This document shows, piece after piece, positions 1 to 12,589 of a DNA stretch of 64,000 nucleotides; within the stretch, counting starts at the first letter, position 1, and every line of letters starts with the position of its first letter. The notes under the pieces are model-generated. The model saw only the letters and a program-made list of their open reading frames with translations, did not search any database and was not told the DNA's origin. Source of the DNA: Caprimulgus europaeus (taxonomy: Eukaryota; Chordata; Aves; Caprimulgiformes; Caprimulgidae); the NCBI GenBank assembly GCA_907165065.1, contig OU015523.1:16925834-16989833 (forward strand), given 5' to 3'. The translations under genes were made by a program, and so were the position numbers.

Positions 1-1444
1 ATGGGCAGCAAGTATTTTTTAGAACTGTTGGCTGTCATAGTACAGCTCAGGAATCTTAGAAAAACTGTATTTTTTCCCCTTAGGCAGCAGACAGTTAAAG
101 CCAATGAGGGGGCAAAATCTATAGAGAGAACTGCTTTGGTTTGGGGAAGCTCCAGGTTCAGAGGATGTGTCTGCACTCATATAATTGCAAGCACGTCCTG
201 TCCTCACCAGTGAAACCAGTGGGAACATATAAATATACCCACTTTCAAAAATGGTGGCTAAGGCTGAGTCCTATCCCAAGTGAAGTAAACAGCTGTCAAA
301 AAAAGTGGAGATAAAAATGGGTACATAAATATTTAAAAACTGTACCTAAGACAATTGTCAGCTCTGTTCCCACACTCCCACTGTTACTTGTCCTGGAGAT
401 ACACTTAATGAATAATATATGCTCTCATCAGCTTGATCTTTTGCTCAGATATTGTACCCTCTTCCTTCTCCTTTGTCTGCTCTCCATTCCCCAGAGACTT
501 AAGTACTTGAGGGCAGGAGCCTGGCATAGAAAGATCTTCAGTTTCATTGTGCTTCCTGAAACTTAACACAATGCAAACCCCTAGCAAAACCTCAAAAAAG
601 AAGGAGATCCTGATCTAAACAGGTGGAAAGCCGCCAGAGCCTTTCCAGCTACCCAAGACAACTTCTGGGATGATGAGGAGGCACTTGGTGGGGGAGCAGA
701 TGGAGGAGAAACTCGCACCCCGCTCTGTGTGAGTGCTACAGCCGTGCAGATCGCTAACGATGTCCCCTGGTTTGGGATGATGAAGTGCCAGCGTGCAGGG
801 GATGACGGTGCCAGATGCTCAGTTGATGGCTTCAGGGAACTTGCATCCAACATTAACAACCAAAAAAAAGACGGCAACAGACTGTCTTCTCCTCCTGGTG
901 CCTGACAGCAACTGGGAAAGGGCACTTGCACAACGGGAAAGCATAAATCTGGCCGTGACACTCCTGAACCTTGCAGCAGGATGCTCACTGCTCCCCAGGG
1001 GCCAGCTGGAGTTCTGGGCTGCCCCCAGGACCTCTACACAGCTCATAGGCTTTGGGTAAGCTTCTGGCCCCATGAGGAGCTGGGGAGGCTGCTCTGGAGG
1101 CAGAGTTGGCAGCACTTGAAGGCTTTTCTGCTCAGCCCATAGCAATGGTGGGAACAGACCAGGGGCAGAAATCCTGCTCTGGCTGGCCCAGCCCACCAGT
1201 CTGAGCCAGTGCTGCACGGGGCTGAAAGCAGCTATATGCCCTCAGGAGCTCCTCCTTCTGTGGCACCACAGGCTCCCAAAAACATCCCTGATGATGAAAG
1301 AGGTTGCTCTCAGCAAAAGCATCTCAAGTCTTGATGAAGTTTTTAATAAGTGATGATGATCATACTCAATATGAATACAATATACATTATACAATGTATG
1401 TACATATCCAGCCAGACCTACGCTGTGTTTTCCTCCAGCCTTCT
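1..1444. other. Unique intergenic DNA, no gene recognised
   Basis: No exon, RNA gene or interspersed repeat was recognised here. Open frames reach about 135 codons, but they overlap on both strands and show no conserved domain, which fits chance in non-coding DNA. The stretch ends where a minus-strand LTR starts. Confidence 0.6.
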
Positions 1445-2072
1445 TGTGGTGGGTTTAGTCTGGCTGGCAGCCAAACACCAAACAGCTGCTTGCTCACCCT
1501 CCCCCAATGGGATGGGGGGGAGAACCAGAAGGGTAAAAGTGAGAAAACTTGTGGGCTGAGATAAAACCAATTTAATAATCGAAATAATTTAATAATTAAA
1601 GTAATAATAATAATAACAACTAATAATGGAATATTCAAGTGAACAATGCACAGTGCAGTTGCTCACCACCTGGCTGATGCCCAGCCTGTCCCCAGCCAAT
1701 GATTCCAGAGCAGAGGCAGTCCCAAAACTGAAACTGCAATCCCAGAAGAGCGAGCCTGGATGATCCAAGAGAATCCCCAGCTTTCTGGTCAACTCTCATT
1801 AATATACTGAATATGATGTTATATTATATGGAATATCCTATTGGCATATCCAAATGCCAATTCGAGTTTGGTATTTCTCCCCCCAGTCCTTTGTACCTGC
1901 AGTCTGGCAAAACATGAGGAAATTGGAAGCGTACTTCATCTTCCAGTTACAACTAAAAATATTAGTATGTTATCAACGTCCTTCTCATCACAAATCCCGT
2001 ATTGAAACCAAAACACAGTGCTAGTCTAGCTAATAAGAAGAAAATTAACTCTATCCTAGCAAAACCAGGACA
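1445..2072 (-). mobile_element. Solo LTR of an avian endogenous retrovirus (minus strand)
   Basis: Read on the minus strand, this begins TGTCCTGGTTTTGCTAGGAT and ends in ...CCCACCACA, giving the TG...CA termini of a retroviral LTR. It shares its whole layout with the copies at 4993, 9189 and 29189: a TTTTCTTCTTA-TAGCTAG block near the 5' end, a GGCATTTGGATATGCCAAT...GGATATTCCAT block, a TATA-like CAGTATATTAAT, and an AT-rich ATTATTAAA segment before the U5-like end. The plus strand shows the last of these as a run of ATT/AAT units near 1570-1630. The length is about 628 bp. No gag, pol or env sequence flanks it, so it is a solo LTR left by LTR-LTR recombination. The flanking 5-mers (CTTCT and ACTCT) match at only three positions, so the target duplication has decayed. 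The family name is uncertain; 5-bp duplications at other LTRs in the window suggest an ERVL-like class. Confidence 0.85.
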
Positions 2073-4992
2073 ACTCTCTATAGATACACGGGCAACATCT
2101 CTGCCTGTGCACCCAGCTGGAACCCGAAAGCACATTGTAAAGTGCACTGCCCAGAGGAGAAGACTGACCCCACCAAATGTTGTCCTCCTGTTGCCCTGGT
2201 GACTTTGTCAGATAAGGCAGCCTGTGCCCAGGTGTTGTCTGTTCTAGTATTATAGGCTTTTAAAGGCAGTGATCCTGCTAAAGCCTCCCACACAGAGAGG
2301 CCCTGGTCTTTATTATGCCTCTTGCAGCTGCTGCAACACAAGAACTTTTTTTGAAATTTGCTTCAATTAGGTTCCACCAGGCACTGTCCCCTGAGAAAGG
2401 GAATTTGAGGCACAGCACTGAGACATCAGAGGTGGTAAAGTCAAACCCTGTGATACACACTGACTCGGGGCCTATGAAAAGCAGATAGCAACATCTGAAA
2501 ATATGGGTACCAACCTTCTGGCAAATAAAATGCTTCAAGAGTTGTTAAAAATACTCCAAAACAGGAGCAAAGACCTGACAGGATCCCTGCTTTTCCCACT
2601 GCATGCGCAACAGCCACGTGGCGAGCTGGACTGATGGAGGTTGGGATATGAAGGGGGTCAGGAGGTGAAGGAGGTTGGGACATGGAAGTGGCAGCAACCT
2701 CATCAGGCAGCCTGGGCAACGTGATCGCAGCATGGGGAAGCTATAGCAACTGATTGCTTTTGTTTGCTAGGATTTAATGAGAGCAGAGTTTTTCCATACA
2801 CAGTGGAGGACCACATCCCTGTTTGTGTTACAGTATTTAACTTTCCTCTTTTACTTAGGAAACCACAGCAAAGGCCACTCTTGATGTTCTCAAATTGAAT
2901 CTCTTTGAATCTTCAGCCAACAATCAAAACAATGCTTCAACAAATAGTCACTGCTTACATCCAAAATAGATGTAATTTATGAAAAACATGCTGGCATCCA
3001 AACACAGTCTTTGCACACCAAGCCCTGAGGAACATGGGGTTAGTGAACAGCAGGGCACTGGGTTTCCAGGTGTGTTTTTCTGAACAGGAAATATCTCAAA
3101 AACCAAACAGAAATGTTGACAATGCTCATTAGGTAACATACAGCCTAAAGCAGTCTGGGAGAGCCCTAATACCTGTTTGTGTTTTACCCTGTGTCACAGG
3201 CACTGCAGGCATAGCTCTGGTTGGGTACCCACAAACTTGCTGTGCTAAGCCTACACTGAAATTTTGCACAAAACTCAGAGGCCTGAGCAGGCACATCCCT
3301 TTCCCAGTTCACAGAAGGCTAATCCAGTCTGTGACTAATAATGAAGGAAAATTATCATATGTGCTGAATTCTGGGGCTTAATAGACAGAAACACTAAAGT
3401 CAGCCCAGCAAGAGTCTTGTAATGCTGACAGCAGAGTTATGTGGGAACAATATAATGGTTCTTACCTACACATACTGGACAATAGTTCCATCTAAACATC
3501 ACTCTATGAGAGGCTGCAAGTCAAACTTAGCTTTTATTGATTTTTTTTTTTTTCAGTGGTCTGCTCTTAGGAGCTGAAAAAGCCTGTAACAAAACCCCGG
3601 TTAAATGAAATGCAGGTGCTGGAGTTTCATTGGAAACACTTGTGATGTAAAGCACATGGTAGTGCTTTGAAAGAAAAGGATCATTGAAATCACCTGGTTT
3701 CCCTCTTTTTCTTCCTTCCATTTCCTTTCCTTTTAATTTGTCACTTCAACATCCTGGGAAGCATCTTCAGACCTTCTCCTTTCCCTGGCCTGAGCAAGAC
3801 ATGAACCCACTGTAAGCAACAGCCCATCTCCAAGAGCCTGCAAAGACCAGGCAAGACTTGAACTGGATTCAGCAGGACTTTTAAGGTAGGGCAGATGTTG
3901 TTTCTCCTTTCAAGCACAGCCATTTGGCACGGGTAGTACTTACTGTGCATCATTTCGGGAGGAGGGAGGGAGGTGTGACTGTGGTGTTGCATATTCTAGA
4001 CTTCTCCTCACTTGTATCACTGCATGGGGCAAAAGGGTGGCAAATGGTTTGTCCAGGGTGATGCAGAAGAGGGTGGGACAGGCAGACCTGGACCCAGCTC
4101 TCCAGCCCTCTGGCCTGACTCCTTAGCATGTGCTGAGCTGAGAATGTCACCTGTGACCATACGGCTGCTTCTGTATGTGCAGAAAAGCTGCTGCCACTGT
4201 TAGTGATGCTGTGTTGTTTTTAGTCTCTTGTTATTTGGTTTTCTTAATGGTAATGTTTCCTTTTGGTTTGTTTGTTTAAATCCTTCTTGGTGATTATGGA
4301 GCTGTCTCTCATCAAATTGCAGGTTCTGTCTGCAGCACTTCTTGTGCCTTGGATGTAAACAGCTTTCATTAGTTTCAAGTTTCTGGCTGTAAAAGCAAGA
4401 TTGCTGCTCTTTAAAAGCCAGTCCTGCAACAGGGCAGGAGTGATTGGGGAAATGGTGTTTCTCAGGCTGACCAGAAATAGCAGTATTTGCAGTAATTCTG
4501 TTTCTCTAGCCTGGACAGGAAGGTAGCTAAGTATCTAGACCATTATAATTATCTGCTCAGAAACACAGGGGCAACATGTGAGCAGATGCTGTCACACTTA
4601 CCTGCTGCAGGGAGGCAATACTTCTGTGCTACCTGGTCTGAACAGTTTGCGTAAGAGCCCTGCCAATGGGCTGCCTGTGTCTCAGCTCCACAAAAACACC
4701 AGGGGCCTAATATTATATTTAGGGACAGTTTCTGCACTGCAGCTGCATCTTCAGGTGGAGGGGGACCTCCTGGTATTTATTTCTCTCTGGCAGCTGGGTG
4801 CTCTGGTGTCCATCAAGGTGACAGCGGGTGTGCAACTGCCGCAGTCCAAGCCCTGCCCACTGCCTGCCAGGAAGAGCCTTCCCTGCTCTCCTCCTCCTCC
4901 ACTTGTAGGGTGTGGTGTGTAGGAGATGGAGAGGGGGCAGGTAGGTCACTCCCCCGATGCCCACTCATGCCGTTCAGAGTGCTGCAGTGCAA
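2073..4992. other. Unique intergenic DNA
   Basis: No gene or repeat was recognised. A T-rich run of about 12 T lies near 3541-3553. Open frames are short, mostly below 115 codons, and have no recognisable family. Confidence 0.55.
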
Positions 4993-5610
4993 TACCCCCT
5001 GGTTTCACTAGGATAGAGTGAATTTTCTTCTTAGTAGCTAGAATAGCTGTATTTTGGTTTCAGTATGAGGTTTGTTATGAAAAGAATGTTGATAATGTAC
5101 TAATGTTTTTTGTTGCTGCTGGAAGTCCAAGGTCACAGTGTTTTGCTGGTTTGCAAGTGCAAAGGACTGGGAAGGGGGAAGCGTAGTAATTAGCAAAACC
5201 CAAAACTGGCATTTGGATATTGCAATGAGATATTCCATATCATATCATGTCACGTTCAGCATATTAATGGGGGTTGACTGGAAAGCTGGGATTCTTTTGG
5301 AGACAGCTCAGGCTCACTCTTCTGGGATTGCAGTTTTCAGTTTTGGCACTGTACCTGCTCTAGGATCACTGGCTGGGGACAGGCATTGGTCAGCAGGTGG
5401 TGAGCAACTGCACTGTGCATCACTTGTTTGCATATTCTATTATTACTGTTCTTATGGTTATTATTATTTTATTTCAATTAGTAAACTGTTTTTATCTCAA
5501 CCCATGAGTTTTCCACTTACCCTTCCAATTCTCTCCCTTATTGCCTGGGGTGGGAGGTGAGAGGCCAACTGTGTTTGGCTGCTAGCCAAAGGAGTGAAAC
5601 CACCCCCACA
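4993..5610 (+). mobile_element. Solo LTR of an avian endogenous retrovirus (plus strand)
   Basis: This has the same family layout as the LTR at 29189. The 5' end is degraded (TACCCCCTGGTTTCACTAGG in place of TGTCCTGGTTT...). It is followed by the TTTTCTTCTTAGTAGCTAGAAT block, the GGCATTTGGATAT...GATATTCCATATC block, a TATA-like AGCATATTAAT near 5259, an AT-rich segment near 5440-5485, a TTTTTATCTCAACCCATGAG block and a CCACCCCCACA end. The length is about 618 bp. No internal retroviral genes are adjacent. No clear target duplication remains, and the mutated 5' TG suggests an older insertion. The first 5 bp and last 5 bp of the boundary are approximate. Confidence 0.85.
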
Positions 5611-7989
5611 CATACACTTCTTCCCCTGGGAGATCCATGAGCCCTGGGAAGATGGGGTTGGTAGGGCTCTGGGCTGTCTCAGTTTTGTTCTCCCTGTGTC
5701 TCCCTGAGGGTGGGGAAGAAGGTGCTGCTAAGGTTCTTGCTCTTTTTACTCACTTTTATGCATGCACACACATGCCCTTATCTGCTGTGAGCAGCCCCTG
5801 GCTCCCCAAACCTTGTGCCTGTAGTCCTCATGCCAGCTCATCCTTTGGCTGCAGAGCCATGCTGTTGCTGGAGGTTGGCTGGGATGGATGGGAAATAGAA
5901 TCACAGGAGAAGCTTTCTGGCACTGAAGTGGCCTTAAAACTGAAAAGGTTTTTCTTACAGAGAAGTGTTGGTGGTGCTCAGAAAGGCTGGAGGCAGGCAC
6001 TGGGGGCTCTTGGAGCAGGGAGCCTGTGAGGATGCTCCAAGGGATGCAGAGGGAGTCCTCTTCTCCTCTTGGAGCTGCCTGTATGGAGCAGCCTGGGGTC
6101 TCGGTTTGCAGGGAGAGCAGCAGTTGCTGGGGTACACTGCAGCCTCTACCCTGGGCCCCTGCCGCTGCAGGTGACCAGCTCTGGTGGCATCTTCCTTCCC
6201 CAGCTACTCCATGCAGAAGCCATCGGTATGGCCGAGGGCTGCTTGAAAATAGCTGTCCATGCACATCTAAATCTCCTTCTTGCACCCCATAACCTCCTTC
6301 TATTCCCCCAAAACTTGATGTGGGGAATGCAGTCCTCTGGAAAGTGTACTGTTAGGAATAAGTTCTGCTTGTGGGGAGTGGCAGAAGGTCCTGGAGCAGG
6401 TAGAGCTGATCCTCCATCTCACAACCTGTGCTTTAAGCAGAGGGCTCCTGGATTCCAGGGTAATCCAGCACTGGAGCCATCCCTGCCAGGGCTGTCCAAA
6501 GTCAAATCTGCCCTTCCTGGGCAGAAGTCACAGCTGAGCATGTTTGCACCCCTGGCCTGAATTTGCCCTTGCAATCAGGTAATGCAAAGCATCGCTTCAG
6601 GCTTGGGCAGCTCCAGAAAACACATGCTGAAAAGCTTCTCATGCATTTTAATTTCATCCAAAGGTGCACAGTTGTTTTGTTGTTTTTTTTCCCAACCTGC
6701 TCTGATCCAAGCCTAATTTTTCCTCTGTGTTAGCTCCTCCAGCATGAGCAAGCAGGATTTCCCTGGCAGCAAATGCACCCCTTGCCCTGTGCCTGCCCCA
6801 TTGCCCATGTCCCTCCTCAGCCCTAGCTTGGGCCAAGAACATCATGTACCTGCTGGTGGGTGGTGCGCGTCAGTGCCTCCACCACACTGGTCTGTTCCTC
6901 AAGCCAACAAGAAGTTGTCTTTTTTTTTTTTTTACTTCGTTTTAAATGTGTGTGCTAGATTTATTGAGCAATGGAAACTTTCCATTCCAAATGACTCAAG
7001 TTATGCTGTAAGCGGAAATATTTAAATATTTCTCAGCAGCCTTTCACACAGCTCCCTCCTGTTCCTTCTCTCCAGAAGAGCTTTTACACCCACAGATGAG
7101 CTGAGGGGGTAGGGCACTTATTTCTCCCCTCTTTCCCCAGACCATGGTGCAGGCTCCAGGTTGCTGAGCTCCTTGCTTGGAGCAAGGTGTCCTCAGCCAG
7201 CACAGGGTCCAATTTGCATGCAATTGTTAGTCCTAACGCCAGACTTGTGGCTTGTGAGCACTGCGATGGCAGCGTGTTCCTCCTTAATCGCAGCACTGCG
7301 TGCTGGTAATCAGATCCACTGGGTCCAAATTCCTTCCCACACACCCAGATACCAGCTCATGGAGGCTGCACTTGCCTGCAGGAAAGTCCACATGTGAGGG
7401 TAGCTGGCATGGGGAGGTCCCTGTGTTACTTAGCACAGTGCTTCTGCCCTCCTGCTCTGATTTGGGGCACCCTTTGGGTCCCCTGATCCCACATAACAGT
7501 CTGACAAAACCAAGGTGATGCCGTGTGGAAAATGTAGGCAGTGGCTTGGTATCAGCTTTAAGCCCCATCTGTCTCAAAGAGCTTGTCTATAAATGGAGTT
7601 ATTTCAGAGTAGGGGAAAAGCACTCGCTCTTCTTCCACACATGGTGTTACTTAGGCAGAGTAATTAACATGCAGATTAATTGCTGAACAAGGGCATGCCC
7701 TGTGTCAGCAACTCAACCCAACCCTGGGTGACCTGACTTTTGAAACCAGGGCTCAGCCCTGGGGAAAGTGCCTGGGCTGCTGCTCCCCTGTGATGTGTTC
7801 TGTCAGCAATCCCCCTCCCTGCCAGCACCCCAAAACCTGCAGCAGCCCCTGGGTGCAGCTGGGAAGGGGTGACCCATCAGGGACACCTCTCCTCTCACAG
7901 CACAGCAGCCAGCTGTGCAAGGTGATGGGATGTGGGAAATATGAAGTTGGGGAGGACCTAGTCCCTACAGGTGCTCCCCACTCAAAGGA
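5611..7989. other. Unique intergenic DNA
   Basis: No gene or repeat was recognised. GC-rich patches give overlapping open frames on both strands up to about 179 codons (minus strand, 5746-6285) with no known domain. T-rich runs occur near 6683 and 6920. Nothing supports an exon. Confidence 0.55.
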
Positions 7990-8606
7990 GTGAGGTGATA
8001 AAGAAGGCCAACAGCATCCTGGTCTGTATCAGTGATAGTGTGGCCAGCAGGACTAGGACAGTGATCATTCCTGTGTACTCGGCACTGGTGAGGCTGCACT
8101 TCGAGTCCTGTGTTCAGTTTTGGGCCCCTCACTACAAGAAGGACATTGAGGTGCTGGAACGTGTCCAGAGAAGGGCCACAAAGCTGGGGAAGGGTCTGGA
8201 GCACAAGTGTGCTGAGGAGTGGCTGAGGGAACTGGGGTTGTTTAGCCTGGAGAAAAGGAGGCTGAGGGGAGACCTTATTGCCCTCCAAAACTACCTGAAA
8301 GGAGAGTGTAGAGAGGTGGGGGTCAGTCTCTTCTCTCAGGCAACCAGTGATAGGACGAGAGGTAACGGCCTGAAGTTGCAGCAGGGAAGGTTCAGGTTTG
8401 ATATTGGGACAAACTTCTCCAAAAGAGTGGTCAGACATGGGAACAAGCTGCCCAGGGAAGTGGTGGCATCACCATCCTCGGTGTTAAAGAAACATGTAGA
8501 TGTGGCACTCGGGGATATGGCTTAGTGGGCATGGTGGTGGTGAATTGACAGCTGAACTGGATGATCTTAGAGTTATTTTCCAACTGTAATGATTCTGTGA
8601 TTCTGA
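7990..8606 (+). mobile_element. CR1 LINE fragment with open ORF2 C-terminus and 3' tail
   Basis: This is a 5'-truncated CR1 non-LTR retrotransposon. It contains the last part of ORF2 (endonuclease/reverse transcriptase polyprotein) and the 3' UTR. The frame from about 7971 to 8525 is open for 184 codons and includes the typical CR1 C-terminal landmarks: [20 protein letters not shown], the [14 protein letters not shown] stretch, [18 protein letters not shown] and RTRGNGLKL. The reverse-transcriptase catalytic core lies upstream in a full element and is absent, so the product could not be active. The 3' end reads GATTCTGTGATTCTGA at 8591-8606, the diagnostic CR1 terminal repeat. It belongs to the same group of copies as those at 16071 and 27415 (GATGATCTTA...TTTTCCAAC before the tail). 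CR1 inserts without clear target duplications. Confidence 0.92.
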
Positions 8607-9188
8607 GTCGCAGTCAAAAGCATGTTCCCCTGCTGGGTCTGGCTGCAGGCAGGGAGACTAGTACCTCTCATGAGTGTGCTGGTGGGTGCCCTGTACACGT
8701 ATCTCCTGTCCCACGAGGCAGATGTGTCGCCACAGCACAGCCAGGTGCTTACAGCTGCAGACATGGGGACCACAGAGGATAAGAGTGGCCCTGCTGTAGC
8801 CAGCAAGGTGAGGACAGTCTGTGCAGCACTGGCAGCTGAGCCAGCTGCAGGGATCCCAAAGCATTTGGCCACACACTGATGTGACCCAATGACTCATGGT
8901 GTGACCTGCTTTTCCACAGAATAACAGGCACCGTTGGGGTGAGGCTGAGTCATTCTGGCCAGAGCGGGTGTATGCTAAGGGCAAGGGGCCATCTCAGAAC
9001 TGGCTGCAGTGGGAGCACTGCCATGGTCAAATCCGAATGGCATGGGCTGGGTGGGACCAGGAGCAGGGCTGGAGCCAGGCTGCAGCAGTAGCAGTGCCTC
9101 TTTCAAGAATAATAGTAGTAATTAATCTAAATGTATTAGGAAGTGTGAAACCTGAGCATGACGTAAATGGTATGGAATAAGGGGTGGA
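8607..9188. other. Unique spacer between CR1 and LTR
   Basis: No gene or repeat was recognised. Short overlapping frames of up to about 108 codons occur on both strands and none has a recognisable family. Confidence 0.55.
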
Positions 9189-9812
9189 TATTGTGGTTTT
9201 GAGCTGAAACAGAGCTCAGTTTCTTTTTAGTAGCTAGAATAGCGCTGTGTTTTGGTTTCAGCCTGGGGTTTGTTATGAGAGAAACATTGATAACTCACCA
9301 ATGTTTTCATTTGTCACTGGAAGTGAAGGACTGTGTTTTGTTGGTCTACAAGTGCTAAAATCTAAGGGGAGGCAAGGAACGTTTAAGTTAATAAGCTAAA
9401 TTGGCATTTGGATATGCCAATGGGATATTCCATGTCATATAATGTCATGTTCAGTATATTAATAAGGGTCTCTTCTCTCTTGCTCTCTTGGAGTTTCGCT
9501 TGGGCTCTCACTGTTCTGGGATTGCTGTTTTGGTTTGGAATTGTCGCTCCTCTGGGATTGTTACCTGGGAATGGGCCGGGCTTGGTCAGTGGGTGGTGAG
9601 CAATTGCACTGTGTATCACTCATTTGCATATTTTTATTATTTTAATATCATAGTTATTTTAAGTTTTATTTTATTTCAGTGATTAAGTTGTTCTTATCTC
9701 AACCTATGAGTCTCTGTACCTCTGCCCCCCAGTTCTTTCCCATGTCCCATTGGGGGGTGCTGGGGGCGAGCGAGCGGCTGTGTTTGGCTGCCAGCCAAGG
9801 GAAACCACCACA
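9189..9812 (+). mobile_element. Solo LTR of an avian endogenous retrovirus (plus strand)
   Basis: This is the same LTR family as at 4993 and 29189. It begins at a mutated TATTGTGGTTTTGAGCTG, continues with TTTAGTAGCTAGAATAGCGC and GTTTTGGTTTCAG, then the GGCATTTGGATATGCCAATG block near 9402, a CCAAT-like motif, and a TATA-like TATATTAATA near 9455. AT-rich DNA near 9630-9680 is followed by TTCTTATCTCAACCTATGAG and an end ACCACCACA at 9812. The length is about 624 bp. No viral coding sequence is adjacent. No target duplication is clear. Both ends agree with the minus-strand copy at 1445-2072. Confidence 0.87.
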
Positions 9813-12589
9813 AACGGCGTCGCAGCAGTAACAGCATCGCAGCAGCGTGCTGCCTGTTGCAGCACCGCTGGAGACTTGGCTCCAAGCGAGAGGTTAAAAT
9901 AATCCCTTCCTGTCCTTTGGGGGAGATTGGATTTCCACTATGAGAAACATCGGCTTGGGCGGGAGGTTTGTGACTGAAGTGCCGCTTTGCTGCAGTTCTG
10001 CAGGGTGATGGAGAGTGCAAGTCATGCCTATTTTTTATTCCCCTCCTCTTCCCAGCTCTAGCACCGTGCCTGGTATTTGCTGTCTTCCCCTCAGTCTGCA
10101 CCCAGACCTTATTCTACATCCCACTGGCATTTTGTCTGTTACCTACAGAAAAACTTTTCAATCTGCATGGTTCCTCTCTTGATAGTGATAATCTAAAAAA
10201 ACCCAAAAAAAACCCCCAAAAAAGCCATTTCAATTTGTACTGTTTTATACATCAAACCTGTGTCAACAATCACAATTATTTGTAAATCGCTTCTATGGTT
10301 TTCATATCAAATATTATTTCTCAAAGCCCTAAAAAGATGAGAGACTTTGCTCTTCATCTTAAATATAATTGAAAACTCAAGATTGCTGCAGAGGTGGCTG
10401 CTCTGGTGTGATAGTTTAACTGGGAAGCACTGACAGTAGTTACTCCAGTAAAGCTCTAGAGCTCAGAGCCATGTAATTATGAAAACCACCACATTTTAAT
10501 TTAAAAATAATAAAGTATCTTTCCAGGCCTGGGGTGTTTGTAGGGGGAAAGTGTGAAAAACGAGCCTATAAGCCTTGCATTTCTCAAACTAAGCAGCAAA
10601 TAAAAACCCTTTTTTTTTAAAAAAAAAAAAAAAAAGCTTTTTTTAGCCATCTTCATGACATGTATGTTTTCGTTTTTTTTCCCATTACTTTCCACCCCCT
10701 CCAAAAGCTGGGGAGCTGGCAATAAAAAGGCAGCTGTTAATCCACCCATCAAGTGGTTCTGAACATACAACCTGTGGCAACGCAGCTGAGATGGATGGTG
10801 GTGCCGGCTGGCTGTGTACATAGCCAGGGAGGAGCCTTCTATATTTAAAAGGTTAATATGATGTTAGAGCAGAAAATAAGACAAGTGAGCCTGTTAATTA
10901 AGAATAGAAAGCCTCAGTCCCTGCAGCTCTGGTACACATCATCTTTCCTCCAGCCCTTGGCTTCCTCTCTACCCTGGTTATTTCATTTTTCTTGTTTGTC
11001 TTATATTCGATTATGAGGTCCTGGAGCAAAGGCTTTCTCATCCCAGTGCAGCAGGGCAGTCAGTTGTAACATCCTTTCCTACTCTTCAGATCCTTAAAAG
11101 TGTTACTTGGTGATGGTGAGAATAAGTGGCAGTAGTTCTGACAACCACTCAATGTCAGGAGAGATGCCTTTGACCTCAGGGTGCCATTTAATAGCAAAGG
11201 ATCACCTGGCCCTGGTGTGGGCAACCAGAAGATGATGTTTCTTTGAGGTATCAACTTCAAAAAATTTTCCTGTACCCGGTGTTGTAGTGATGTTCTGCTT
11301 GAGCAGCCTTGAAAAAGCCAAAATATTTGACCTTCAAGATTTCAAAATCAGTGAGTTTATAACTCGTGCCTCTGTGTGGGACTAAAGGAGTCATACCAAA
11401 ATTTGGGAAAGCAAGCACTGCTGTGTTATTTTTGGTCTGCTATTTGAAGCAGGAAGTGCCCAAGGTCTCGGGAAACCAGTTTCCACAAATCCAGCCTAAT
11501 TTTGGCATGTTCAGGAGGCTTGAAAACAACAGCCAGCTCTTACATGACCTTAATCACATGCAGGCAAGAGGGTGGGAAGAAGTCTGGTTCCAGGGTATTT
11601 AAGGATTTCCTCATTGCTGACAAACAGCCCAAGTTTTACTGAACAGAGGCTGCACACATCTGTCCCAGGTGGTCAGAGATGCTTGAGCATCTCGGGCTCT
11701 GTGCATGGTACACACTTGGATACCATCTGCATGCGAGTGTCATGAGCATTGTGAAAGGCAATGGTGTTTCCCCATGCTTCCGTGCTGGGTATCACTGGTT
11801 GGCCATACCTAGTGTGCTTTTTCTCTGTAGGCTAACAAGACCTGTTTGTTTCCCTGCTCTGGTGAGACAGGGAAAGGCTGTTTGGGGCTCATCCAGCAAA
11901 AGCTGATTTGTGGATATTCTTGGGGAACAGGGTGGGAAGATGTATCTCCCCATCACATGCTCACTGCAATGCTCCCAAAGGCTGTGCTGGACTACTAAAA
12001 CCAGGAATTCCCTGGAGCAATGATGATCTGTATACCACACTCACTCTGGCTGCTTTGTGTTGCTCCTCAGCTGAGAAACTCATCCCACAGCAGGGAGGTG
12101 GTTTGCTGACAGAGGTCCATTACGCTCAATATCAGTCATCTGTAAAGCTCTCTGCTCCACCTGCAGCCTTAAGATATCTCTTCTTAATAATTCAGTGCCT
12201 CTAGATATGCACAGTGAAGATTGGGCTCCTTTCAGTGGGGACTTTGCCTCCCAGGCAGCAGGCAATGGTAATGCTGCCCTTTCCCTCTGGGATGGGCTTG
12301 TCTCAGCAGATACCAGAGGCAGAAATGCAGCTTTCCCCCCTGGCGCTGGAGAGCTGCCATTCCCATCTGAACCTCCCTAAAAAAGACCGTTTTAGCAAAG
12401 CTGAAGCCCTACAGATTTGCTCTCCTGCTGCAATTACTCGTGGAATCCATTGTGGGGCATCCCAGGGCTTCTCAACAGTAGCTGATGTGGGGCTGGCCCA
12501 TAACCGTGGGGCTGATGGGGTGGCCCCACAGCGCAGCAGCTTCCTATGGTTGGTGGTGCTGAGCTGATTTAATATCCATGGTTCCCTGC
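9813..12589. other. Unique intergenic DNA with A/T tracts
   Basis: No gene was recognised. An A-rich low-complexity run lies at about 10195-10226 and a T9A17 tract at 10610-10635. Neither tract ends a recognisable retrocopy. Open frames stay below about 135 codons. Confidence 0.55.

Noticed and set aside
4993-9812. A provirus bounded by the two plus-strand LTRs
   Set aside because: The 3.6 kb between them contain unique DNA and a CR1 copy, with no gag, pol or env-like frame or primer-binding context. They are separate solo LTRs.
10610-10635. T9A17 tract as the tail of a processed pseudogene
   Set aside because: No open or recognisable mRNA-like sequence precedes it on either strand and no flanking target duplication was found.
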